This document shows positions 45,285 to 52,607 of a DNA stretch of 64,000 nucleotides, in pieces. How positions within the stretch are numbered: the stretch's first letter is position 1; every line of letters begins with the position of its first letter. A program made the position numbers and the translations under genes. Origin of the DNA: Microvirga rosea. Its GTDB lineage: Bacteria; Pseudomonadota; Alphaproteobacteria; Rhizobiales; Beijerinckiaceae. Under the pieces are notes generated by a model that saw only the letters and a program-made list of their open reading frames with translations, ran no database searches and had not been told where the DNA came from. The stretch is taken from NCBI RefSeq assembly GCF_020595095.1, contig NZ_JAJDOP010000004.1:62001-126000 (forward strand), read 5' to 3'.

Positions 45285-45535
45285 TGCACCTTCCCGCCAT
45301 AGTGAGACGATGCACGATGAGACTTTCCTTGGAAGTGCGTGCGATCACCCGTGAGCAGCTCGGCCATGTCATCAATACGGCTGATGAGATCATTGGCCGT
45401 GAGCTTGTCAGGCGTGCCAAGTGGGAAGGGAGCAACACTCAGCTTCCGCCTTGCCACCTCGAGAGCCTTGAGGATCTCGGGTCCTTCGATCTTCCGGAAA
45501 AGCGCGACAGAAAGGCTCTTACGCAGGCGGCTCAT
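45281..45535 (-). CDS. Hypothetical small protein downstream of a LexA-type box
   Basis: 84 residues from the ATG at 45535, preceded by GGAGAG. Charged helical sequence (SRLRKSLSVALFRKIEGPEI, LKALEVARRKLSVAPFPLGT, ISRIDDMAELLTG); no family recognised. The LexA-type direct repeat 18 bases upstream and the SRAP remnant directly downstream (overlapping by four bases) suggest an SOS-regulated origin. Could itself be a truncated relic. Confidence 0.55.
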   Translation of the reverse strand: MSRLRKSLSVALFRKIEGPEILKALEVARRKLSVAPFPLGTPDKLTANDLISRIDDMAELLTGDRTHFQGKSHRASSHYGGKVH

Positions 45536-45552
45536 GCTGCTCTCCAAAAATA

Positions 45553-45567
45553 GAACATAATGAGAAC
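45553..45567 (-). promoter_or_regulatory. LexA-type SOS box, GTTC-N7-GTTC
   Basis: The plus strand reads GAAC (45553-45556), ATAATGA, GAAC (45564-45567); the minus strand therefore carries GTTC-N7-GTTC, the direct-repeat LexA box known from Alphaproteobacteria. It lies between the 45535 start and a possible divergent start at 45590 and so is well placed for repression. Confidence 0.65.
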
Positions 45568-45700
45568 ATTTGACGCAAGGAGAGTCAAGATGCCACCCGA
45601 CTTACTGCTCGCCCTATCTACAGGCCACAATCCGTAGCTTGTTGACCCGCCCACGTTGCCAGTGTGAAGGGCTGCATGGGCGGGCTCTATCATCGTCATT

Positions 45701-45937
45701 CTAAAGAGGCGGAGGTATCCGCCACCATTCTTCTATGCGCGACGACGGCGGGCGCTCGATGCCGATGTCACGCAACAGATGGTCGTTGAGACGTGCCAGC
45801 GATTCTGCTTGTGACTGCAGCATCCGCGCAGCAAGCCATCGGTGGGCACGCTCTATCCATGAACCCGCCTCCGCCAAAAGCGGCCGATGATATTCGCCTA
45901 ACCGAGCGATTTTAGAGAAAGGTGCGATTGTCTTCAT
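45701..45937 (-). CDS. DUF1127 (YjiS-like) small protein
   Basis: 78 residues from the ATG at 45937, preceded by GGAGAG. The C-terminal DUF1127 motif is visible: SLARLNDHLLRDIGIERPPS. These Arg-rich small proteins are common in Rhizobiales; some influence RNA turnover and phosphate or growth-phase responses. Position gives no partner. Confidence 0.8.
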   Translation of the reverse strand: MKTIAPFSKIARLGEYHRPLLAEAGSWIERAHRWLAARMLQSQAESLARLNDHLLRDIGIERPPSSRIEEWWRIPPPL

Positions 45938-46251
45938 ATGTGCTCTCCATGCAAAAGCCGAGGAGAGCAGAAGCACAGGACCCTACCCGCCTCGGGAGGG
46001 TCCGCTGAATGATCACATGCGCATCAGCGCAGCACTAATCCAGCGCGCCCTCTCGGGAGCACGTACAGATTGGAACCGCGCATGGTTGAACATGTGATCA
46101 TGGTGAAAGGGTAGCTTGAGTTCGGCAGGAAGAAAAGCCGATCGAAACTCGCAGCAGGTGAAGAGGGTACGAGTGTGACTGTTCAGCCACGGCCTCGTGC
46201 GCGGCCCGCCTGATGATCGGCGTCATCGAGATCTTCCGAAATCGGAGGCGC

Positions 46252-46479
46252 TCAAGCAGCGTTTGTGTCGTGCTCGTCTGGTCGGAACTCCAGAATATCG
46301 CCGGGCTGGCAGTTCAGGACCGCGCAGATCCTCTCAAGTGTGTCGAAGCGGATGCCCTTAACCTTGCCCGACTTCAGCAACGACACGTTCTGTTCGGTGA
46401 TGCCGATCCGCTCAGCAAGTTCCCGCGACCGCATCTTGCGACGAGCGAGCATGACGTCGAGATTAACGATGATTGCCAT
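46252..46479 (-). CDS. XRE-family helix-turn-helix regulator (YozG-like)
   Basis: 75 residues, essentially a lone HTH: VNLDVMLARRKMRSRELAER, IGITEQNVSLLKSGKVKGIR and FDTLERICAVLNCQPGDILE. This is the small Cro/CI type normally encoded beside DUF2975 proteins, as here (7 bases after the DUF2975 stop). Probably autoregulates the pair. Confidence 0.88.
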   Translation of the reverse strand: MAIIVNLDVMLARRKMRSRELAERIGITEQNVSLLKSGKVKGIRFDTLERICAVLNCQPGDILEFRPDEHDTNAA

Positions 46480-46486
46480 GGCGACC

Positions 46487-47038
46487 TCAGATGAAGCTGG
46501 CGTTTTCTTCAGCCAAGCGGGTGGCTTCGCGCATGGCGTAGGTCACAGCCCACAGAACGCCCCCGATGACGATTGCCATATAGTCCTGCGCTGACAGGGT
46601 TACGGCAACAAAGCGCTGTCCGGGAGGATTGGCGAGGGAGAAGACGAGCGACAGGCCAATCACACTGAGCGGCCCCAAAAGAGCCTGCGCGAATACCGTG
46701 ATTGCGAAAGCCTGAAGTCGATCGGCGCTCTTCAAGCTGAAGACCTCGCCCTGAGCGATACTGTCGAAGAGGCAGCGAACCTGCCACAGGCCGAACATAA
46801 GGACGCAGGCCGGCACTGCCATCACCAAGCCACCGAGCAATCCCGTCGTTCGACTAACGACGAGAGGCTGATCGATCTGGCCAACCCGCGCGAGCAGCAG
46901 GTCACGCGTCCACTCCGGAATGAGGATGAGCAGGACGTTCGCAAAGACGATCCCAACGAGACCCGCCATCGTAACAAGCGACATGGATCGCGAGAACTGA
47001 ACCAGTCGGCCGGAGGGAAACGAAACCGGGAGAGCCAT
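46487..47038 (-). CDS. DUF2975-family membrane protein
   Basis: 183 residues from the ATG at 47038 (AGGAT upstream). Four helices: MSLVTMAGLVGIVFANVLLI, LGGLVMAVPACVLMFGLWQV, FAITVFAQALLGPLSVIGLS and YMAIVIGGVLWAVTYAMREA. The loop FDSIAQGEVFSLKSADRLQAF is the family signature. Thought to act with its XRE partner as a membrane-linked regulatory module; function otherwise unknown. Confidence 0.87.
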   Translation of the reverse strand: MALPVSFPSGRLVQFSRSMSLVTMAGLVGIVFANVLLILIPEWTRDLLLARVGQIDQPLVVSRTTGLLGGLVMAVPACVLMFGLWQVRCLFDSIAQGEVFSLKSADRLQAFAITVFAQALLGPLSVIGLSLVFSLANPPGQRFVAVTLSAQDYMAIVIGGVLWAVTYAMREATRLAEENASFI

Positions 47039-47112
47039 GGGTATCCTGCGAATTGACGACGATTTACTTAATGTATAACGATAAAATTTATAAGTCAAAC
47101 GTTGGAGTCGAG

Positions 47113-47705
47113 ATGGCTGTCTTCCGTCTTACACCTCTCATAGTGGTCCCCATCATGGTTGCCTGCAGTCATGTTCCCTTGGGGTCGATGCTGTCTCTCT
47201 CTCTCGAATTAACTTCGCGACGACGGATCCGAGCGCGCTGCGTGCGGCCGTCCTCATGCCCTCGGCCCTGCGTCCGGAACGGGTCGTGCTGCGGTTCACC
47301 GGCCGGATCAACAAGGGACGAGACCAACGGGAAGACTTCGTGCTCGCCCGTTTCGATGATTCGATGATCAGTGAGGCACTTCCGGACCCAACATCGGGCC
47401 GGTCTCTCACGGCCTATCGGCTCACCCCAAGCGATGCCGACCGCTTGGCCTCATTCCGCGCCTCCCTGTTCCGGCAGAAGGCGACGCAGGGGGGCCACGG
47501 GGAGCTGGAGATGACGATTCATCCCGAGGCTTGCCTCGTCGGCGCCGCGCCGTCAGGGCCGGTTCTGGCGACGACGTATCTCAGAACTTCGGAAACGGAA
47601 GGCTATGTGGCGCTGGTTCGGGATTTCGACCTGCGGACGGTTGATCCAGAGCGAGACCTGGTAGCAACGGCCCCCGCCTGTGTGGGAGAGACGACGAAGG
47701 GCTGA
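47113..47705 (+). pseudogene. Putative lipoprotein gene split at a (TC)6 tract
   Basis: The ATG at 47113 (GGAG upstream) begins a lipoprotein-like signal, FRLTPLIVVPIMVACS, with the lipid-carrying Cys at residue 18. Its frame soon becomes junk. A second frame, open from before 47206 to 47705, continues with SRINFATTDPSALRAAV and LRPERVVLRFTGRINKG. The frames switch at TC repeated six times (47194-47205). Removing one TC unit joins signal and body exactly. As written the protein is interrupted; it could be phase-variable, a recent pseudogene or an assembly error. Confidence 0.65.
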
Positions 47706-47783
47706 CTTGGTAACCACAGCGAGAAGGGCTACGCAGCCACGCCTCGAAATTCGGTTATGAGAATTCAGCATTGACGAGCATAA

Positions 47784-47802
47784 TTTATCGTATTACGATA
47801 AA
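47784..47802. promoter_or_regulatory. 19-bp perfect palindrome upstream of the outer-membrane protein gene
   Basis: TTTATCGTATTACGATAAA: 9-bp arms around a single T, 31 bases before the beta-barrel gene start. A half-site ACGATAAA also occurs at 47078-47085 between the DUF2975 and lipoprotein genes. Likely operator for a dimeric regulator, possibly the XRE protein at 46252-46479. Confidence 0.55.
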
Positions 47803-47833
47803 AATATCTTGTAGAAGATAGACGGATATTTCC

Positions 47834-48481
47834 ATGTTCAAACTTGTTTCCAGCCTGGCCTCGGCCGGGATCGCCCTCGCTTGCGCTCAAGCGAACGCCG
47901 CCGACCTGTCAGGGCGGGGCTATCCGGTGCAATACGACCCGGTGGCGCAGCCGCCCGCCTTTACTTGGCAAGGGTTCTACGCCGGCGCCCATGGGAGCTT
48001 CCTGCGAAAGCTGCATTCTGGCACTGCGGACAAGGCTATCGATCTCGTCGGCGGCATTCAGGTTGGCTACAACCACGCGGTAGTGGGAAGTACGCTGTCG
48101 GCGGTATTCGGCGCAGAGCTCGAGGGGACCTATACCGGAGGCGCGTCGGCAAAGGAGCAGACGCTCGGTTCACCCAATCAGCGTTGGCTCGCAGCCGCCA
48201 AGTTGCGCTACGGTCTCGTCTTCGACCGTGCCCTGCTCTTTGTTACGGGCGGCTTCGCAACGACCCAGCTCTCAAGTCACGGCTATGAACGCGATAGCTG
48301 GAAGCCTGGTTATCTGCTCGGCGGCGGCATCGAATATGCCCTGACAGACCACCTATCCCTTAAGGCCGAATATAATTATCTCCGTTTTGGAGATTGGAAG
48401 GGATCCGGCCTGCCGGGCTTTCTCGAAAAGGGCGACCTAACCAACCATATCGGGAAGGCGGGCCTGAATTATCGCTTCTGA
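47834..48481 (+). CDS. Outer-membrane beta-barrel protein (Omp25/OmpA-like, opacity type)
   Basis: 215 residues with a Sec signal peptide (cleavage after ANA, residue 22). The FTWQGFYAGAHGSF start of the barrel, alternating hydrophobic strands and a C-terminus ending in aromatic-Arg-Phe (KAGLNYRF) are typical of rhizobial Omp25/Omp31 8-stranded barrels. WKPGYLLGGGIEYALTDHLS and LKAEYNYLRFGDW are the conserved late strands. Confidence 0.9.
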   Translation: MFKLVSSLASAGIALACAQANAADLSGRGYPVQYDPVAQPPAFTWQGFYAGAHGSFLRKLHSGTADKAIDLVGGIQVGYNHAVVGSTLSAVFGAELEGTYTGGASAKEQTLGSPNQRWLAAAKLRYGLVFDRALLFVTGGFATTQLSSHGYERDSWKPGYLLGGGIEYALTDHLSLKAEYNYLRFGDWKGSGLPGFLEKGDLTNHIGKAGLNYRF

Positions 48482-48913
48482 CGTGGTCTCTTCATGGCAG
48501 ACAGGTCTGTGGATTCTAATGGCTGCCGCGACTGTCTCCGTGGAGAGTTCTATCGTTTTGATCGCATGAATCAGGACAAAGGAACGCGACCGCCATCGGA
48601 TGCGGCTTGAGTAGCCCACCCTGCTTCCTCAACAAATGCTTCAGCACAATAGCCAGCGGTCTCGGCATCGAGCCGCTGGAGACTGCCGACGCAGGAGCAA
48701 CCTAAGATCTGCGCCCACTGCGTGTGGAATTCAGCCCTCTTCGTTTAGAGAGTTGAGCCCGTATCTTCATTGCTTCAATCTTCCACTCAGACTGCATAAA
48801 TAGCATAACCTTCGATGTCTATGAGATCGCGGTAATAGCAAGTACTTTAATTCACATCCTGATGCGAAAGTAATAAGCACAGGATCAGCACTTAGATTAG
48901 CTCAGGGGAAATA
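48482..48913. other. AT-rich intergenic stretch before two orphan genes
   Basis: 432 bases with no credible gene. Composition drops sharply in GC from about 48720 onward and stays low through the next gene, suggesting DNA of foreign origin. No attachment-site duplication of the tRNA-Lys end was seen here. Confidence 0.4.
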
Positions 48914-49453
48914 ATGATATTACCCGACATCTTAGCCCCCGATATTCTATTTTCTCGCGATGTCAAACATTCGATGCTATCGGGCAGATTCTGCGTCGAA
49001 GCACAAAATACATCTTATGAAGGTGAACTAATTTTTCTTTCCTTCTACAGCGGCCTCAGCCAAAGGATCGGTTTTACACCCAAACAAGGTCTACAGCTCA
49101 TTTCAGCTATATCGGAGGCCAACAGATATTGTCAGGGACAGGGCTCAACTGCTCGTCCCAGCTGGAAATCTCTAAGCATAGGACGCAAATCGATCTATCT
49201 TGCCCAGATTATTGCTTATTATATATTTCCAAACGTCATTTTTAAGAAGGAAATTCCAAGTTCTTTCGAGAATGGGCGCGTTTTCATACAAGTTGAAGAG
49301 AACTTCTTTGGAAAGATACATTTGGTGTTTGCTTTAATTACCGGAGTATCTGGCATTCCTAAGATTCATTTCCCCCCTGCGGCGATCAGTAGTTTCGTTG
49401 AAGCGCTGGAAGAAGCATTACGGCGCTGCGAGCGCAAGAATGGCCGGCAATGA
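48914..49453 (+). CDS. Hypothetical AT-rich orphan protein with an internal duplication
   Basis: 179 residues, unrecognised. Two similar halves are visible. Each has beta-rich sequence followed by a short P-x-x-x helix: GELIFLSFYSGLSQRIGFTP then LQLISAISEA; and GKIHLVFALITGVSGIPKIHF then AISSFVEALEEAL. Codon use and base composition differ from neighbours. The next gene has the same layout, so the two may be distant paralogues. No signal peptide or membrane helix is clear. Confidence 0.6.
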   Translation: MILPDILAPDILFSRDVKHSMLSGRFCVEAQNTSYEGELIFLSFYSGLSQRIGFTPKQGLQLISAISEANRYCQGQGSTARPSWKSLSIGRKSIYLAQIIAYYIFPNVIFKKEIPSSFENGRVFIQVEENFFGKIHLVFALITGVSGIPKIHFPPAAISSFVEALEEALRRCERKNGRQ

Positions 49454-49528
49454 CCGACAACGCAGCTCATTGAATTTCGATGGCGACATCATCGATGGGA
49501 CTCTGAACAGCAACATCATGCATTCCCC

Positions 49529-50167
49529 ATGCAGCCTGTCGCGGACCTACAGTTCCTGCAAGGATGCGACAAACGTTCGTTGATCATCCACGTGCGACCC
49601 ATGTCCCTGCTCCCGACAATACAGTTCGTCTCCAACCACAGCCATGTACGCGAAAAAGCGCTCGTGGAACTTCCTCCCGGATCGGCACATCTGGAAATTC
49701 TCACGCGAGAATTCTTCGGTGACAATCCATATGACGGGAAGAGGCTTTTCGGACTTCGGGCAACCCTGCCGGCTGACGACTTTGAATTCTGCGAGGCCTT
49801 ATTCACGGGTGCGCAGATTAGCCAGCTTGCTGCGGCCATAACGACGTTCACCTCGATAGTCCGAGCAGAATACTCAGCAACGCAGCGAACGCTGAAGAAT
49901 CCGTTTGGAGCCGGGTGGTTCGGGAAGTTTTGGAACGACGCTTTCGTCCGTTACAAAGCCGTAAAAGCGACAGTCATTCAATATACCCAAGTCGAATTTG
50001 AGTTTGGTGTCGACAATGTACGCCTCGACATCCGACACAATCAAAAATGGGACGAAGTTTTCCTCGTCCTGACGTTTGAATACGCGTCATTCAGCAGCGC
50101 AATTCGCATTCTCACTACAGAGCAAGCTGAGCGCTTCGTAACGCTTCTTCAAAAACAGCACAACTAA
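49529..50167 (+). CDS. Hypothetical orphan protein, possible paralogue of the preceding one
   Basis: 212 residues (start uncertain; ATG at 49601 also possible). Unrecognised. Like its neighbour it has two beta-rich segments each closed by a T-x-x-Q/A helix: DDFEFCEALFTGAQISQLAA and FLVLTFEYASFSSAIRILTT then EQAERFVTLLQK. Less AT-rich than the preceding gene but still unlike the chromosome average. Same direction, 75 bases downstream. Confidence 0.55.
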   Translation: MQPVADLQFLQGCDKRSLIIHVRPMSLLPTIQFVSNHSHVREKALVELPPGSAHLEILTREFFGDNPYDGKRLFGLRATLPADDFEFCEALFTGAQISQLAAAITTFTSIVRAEYSATQRTLKNPFGAGWFGKFWNDAFVRYKAVKATVIQYTQVEFEFGVDNVRLDIRHNQKWDEVFLVLTFEYASFSSAIRILTTEQAERFVTLLQKQHN

Positions 50168-50938
50168 AGCGAGATGAAAGATGGCGAGATGAGTCGAAAT
50201 ACGTTCATCTTCAGAATGGGTGATGCCCAGGATTTCATCGGCGACTTGGAAATAAGGAATGAGCAAACCACCGCGACCTGCAGGCCCTTGCCACGATCAC
50301 ACTCATTCCGATCAAATTGGCGTCTTAGGATCCGATTTTCGGGAGAAGGCTAATGTTCGGAGACTTGCCGAAGAAAGGCTGGCGGTTGTGGATCGCATGG
50401 GCGGTGGTCGTGGGCATTGGTGTCTTCGGTGTGCTGCTGTTCCTAGCTCTTCACCGGTAGAGCAGGCCGAAGCGAAGCTCGGCCTTCCCTTGCGAATCAT
50501 AGCCTCCGTGAACCGCGTACAACAGGAAGCCCTGCCCAGGTCTGAAAGTGCGTTCTGACCGCCCGGAGCGGCCGTCGATCAGCAACGAACTCGGAACTGG
50601 AGTGAAGCTGCGGGGAGATCTGCTGGGATCGTGCAAGAGACACCTTGTGTCTCGGAAAGGCGTGGATCGCCGGGTCAACGTCCTGCCTCTTCGACCGGCA
50701 GGATCTGCGTGAAGTTGTCGACCCCTCGGAATGCCCCAGGGATGAACTGCGGCGCAGTTACAAGCAATGTCCCCCAAGGCATGGGCAAGACCGCTGCAAA
50801 GACGAGAGCCCCCGATCCGCGCCCAGCGAGGCAGCAATCAGGAAGCGCGAGCGGACGGGAAAACGACGAAGTCTGTAAAACGAGCGTAAAACGGCCTTGC
50901 CGTTTCAACTCACCCGTCCCGTACGTTCTTGGAAACAG
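50168..50938. other. Gene-poor region between orphan genes and tRNA-Lys
   Basis: 771 bases. The only gene I support is the 35-residue membrane peptide at 50353-50460. Minus-strand frames at 50451-50837 and 50675-50908 contain pieces that look protein-like (HGGYDSQGKAELRFGLLYR at the end of one), which may be debris of an outer-membrane protein gene, but no family can be named. Confidence 0.35.
50353..50460 (+). CDS. Small single-helix membrane protein
   Basis: 35 residues: MFGDLPKKGWRLWIAWAVVV then GIGVFGVLLFLALHR. A short basic N-terminus, one membrane helix and an Arg at the end. A GGGAGAAGG site precedes the ATG with good spacing. Function unknown; small membrane proteins of this kind often modulate larger complexes. 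Confidence 0.55.
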   Translation: MFGDLPKKGWRLWIAWAVVVGIGVFGVLLFLALHR

Positions 50939-51014
<76 letters not shown>

Positions 51015-51051
51015 GTCGCCGTAGCGAATTCGACGTTGATTTGTTCGCCGA

Positions 51052-51085
51052 AGAGGCCGTGCGTGTAACAAACGGCACGGCCTCT
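51052..51085 (-). terminator. Hairpin between phhA and tRNA-Lys
   Basis: AGAGGCCGTGC (51052-51062) pairs with GCACGGCCTCT (51075-51085), a perfect 11-bp stem with a 12-base loop, 32 bases after the phhA stop. No U tract on the minus strand. Likely a 3' end or processing structure for phhA mRNA. Confidence 0.5.
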
Positions 51086-51116
51086 GTCTAGCCCATTCAG
51101 CGAGGTTTTTCGGCGG

Positions 51117-51974
51117 TCATGCGGCGGACTTTGCCTTTGCCCGATGATAGGACCCATCTCCCCTGGCGAGCACCAGGTCGTTGGGCTGCAAATCGCCGGG
51201 CTTGATGTCCTCCTGAGCATCCAAGTCCCTCCATAGGGGGATCAGGCGGTCAAGATCGAGACTGGGCCACGCTTCGACTCCGTCGAGAACGAAATATGTC
51301 TCCTGATAATCGTCGATTCGATAAAGTGTCCGCATGACGCGCCCGATATCGAATCCGACCCTGTTGGGTGAGGCGCTTTCCAGTGAGAAAACGGTTTCTC
51401 CGGGGGATGAGGCGATTCCGGCGCCGACAATCCGCAGCCCTTCGGGCGTCTGGGCGAGCCCGAACTCTACCGTGTACCAGTAAAGGCGCGCCAAGCGCTT
51501 GAGAGCTCCGTGCTCGGCCGCGACCAGTCCGGCTTTCCCATAGGCTTCAAGATAATCCGCGTAGATCGGCTGCATGATCAGAGGAACATGGCCGAAAACA
51601 TCATGAAAAATGTCGGGCTCCTCGATGTAGTCGATCTGTTCGGGCTTGCGGATCCAGAAGCCTGCCGGGAATTTCCGATCAGCCAGAAGGCGGAAGAACG
51701 CCAAGTCCGGAATAAGGCCAGGGACTGCAACGACTTCCCATCCCGTCGCGGCGCTCAGGCGCTGGTTCATCACGCGGAAATCAGGAATTCCCTCCTCTCC
51801 GATCCCGAGGCGATCCAGGCCTTCAAGGAATTGATCGGCGATGCGCCCTTTCAGGATGTCCCGTTGGCGCCGAGCCAAAATCCTCCAGGTGGAATGATCG
51901 ACCTCGGTGTATTTTTCAAAGCCCTGCTCGACCAAGTAGTCTTGAGGGTCATCACTGCCGGCTGCGGAATTCAT
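51117..51974 (-). CDS. phhA: Phenylalanine 4-monooxygenase
   Basis: 285 residues from the ATG at 51974 with GAGGAGA upstream. Monomeric bacterial type: VPGLIPDLAFFRLLADRKFP, then EEPDIFHDVFGHVPLI with the two iron-binding His, and YWYTVEFGLAQTPEGLRIVG with the Glu ligand. It converts Phe to Tyr with tetrahydropterin and O2, the entry to phenylalanine catabolism. Divergent from an Lrp regulator, which probably controls it. Confidence 0.95.
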   Translation of the reverse strand: MNSAAGSDDPQDYLVEQGFEKYTEVDHSTWRILARRQRDILKGRIADQFLEGLDRLGIGEEGIPDFRVMNQRLSAATGWEVVAVPGLIPDLAFFRLLADRKFPAGFWIRKPEQIDYIEEPDIFHDVFGHVPLIMQPIYADYLEAYGKAGLVAAEHGALKRLARLYWYTVEFGLAQTPEGLRIVGAGIASSPGETVFSLESASPNRVGFDIGRVMRTLYRIDDYQETYFVLDGVEAWPSLDLDRLIPLWRDLDAQEDIKPGDLQPNDLVLARGDGSYHRAKAKSAA

Positions 51975-52061
51975 GGGGCGTCTCCTCTGGCTTCGTTTTC
52001 TTGAGGATATCACCACATAACTGTCATTATTCGCCGTTTTGTTCCCAAATCCTGACTGCTA

Positions 52062-52078
52062 AGGTCATCTTATGACCT
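52062..52078. promoter_or_regulatory. Palindrome over the lrp start codon
   Basis: AGGTCATCTTATGACCT: 7-bp arms around CTT. It includes the presumed ribosome-binding AAGG and the ATG of the Lrp gene at 52072. Its position suggests autorepression or a translational hairpin, and it is within the 97-base divergent region shared with phhA. Confidence 0.5.
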
Positions 52079-52569
52079 CTCATGGACCAAACCCGATGCG
52101 GCGCCCTCTTTCCCCGTCCGACCGAAGAATTCTCCGCACCCTTCAGAATGAAGGCCGGATTACCAATGCGGCACTGGCTGAGAAAGTGGGACTTGCGGCC
52201 TCCCCTTGCCTCAGACGCCTCAAAGCGCTCGAGGACGACGGAATCATCGAGGGCTATCGCGCGATCGTCAGCCGCAAGGCCTTGGGCTTCACGGTTGAAG
52301 CCTTCGTGTTCATCAAGCTTGAGCAATCTGAGCCGGGCTGGCGCACACGCCTGGTGGAGCGGCTCAAAGACTATGAAGAAGTGATCGCCTGCCATGCCTT
52401 GGCCGGCGAGGTCGACCTGATCGTCCACGCCGTTGCGAAAGATATCGAGAGCTTTGGCGAATTCACGATGAACCGTCTGCTGACCCTTCCAGGGGTGGCT
52501 GACGTGCGATCGAGCTTCGTTCTGTCGAACATCAAGCCCATGGCGCCGATCCCGGTGCCGGACCACTGA
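52072..52569 (+). CDS. Lrp/AsnC-family regulator adjacent to phhA
   Basis: 165 residues. The HTH region reads SDRRILRTLQNEGRITNAAL and LAASPCLRRLKALEDDGIIE. The RAM domain includes VIACHALAGEVDLIVHAVA and a typical C-terminal VADVRSSFVL. Divergent to phhA, so the likely local activator responding to phenylalanine or another aromatic amino acid. A start eight codons later (52096) is possible. Convergent with leuA across a strong hairpin. Confidence 0.9.
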   Translation: MTSHGPNPMRRPLSPSDRRILRTLQNEGRITNAALAEKVGLAASPCLRRLKALEDDGIIEGYRAIVSRKALGFTVEAFVFIKLEQSEPGWRTRLVERLKDYEEVIACHALAGEVDLIVHAVAKDIESFGEFTMNRLLTLPGVADVRSSFVLSNIKPMAPIPVPDH

Positions 52570-52576
52570 CAAACAA

Positions 52577-52597
52577 GGGGCCCGGGAAGCGGGCCCC
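52577..52597. terminator. Terminator between lrp and leuA (convergent)
   Basis: GGGGCCCG (52577-52584), loop GGAAG, CGGGCCCC (52590-52597). Eight-bp GC stem. On the minus strand, after leuA, it is followed by TTGTTTGT, a fair U-rich tail, so it best serves leuA; it may also end the lrp transcript. Confidence 0.7.
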
Positions 52598-52607
52598 TCA
52601 CAGCATC

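Noticed and set aside
50451..50908. Minus-strand frames near tRNA-Lys ending in a barrel-like C-terminus
   Set aside because: Fragments do not join into one protein and no family could be named, so not annotated as a gene or pseudogene.
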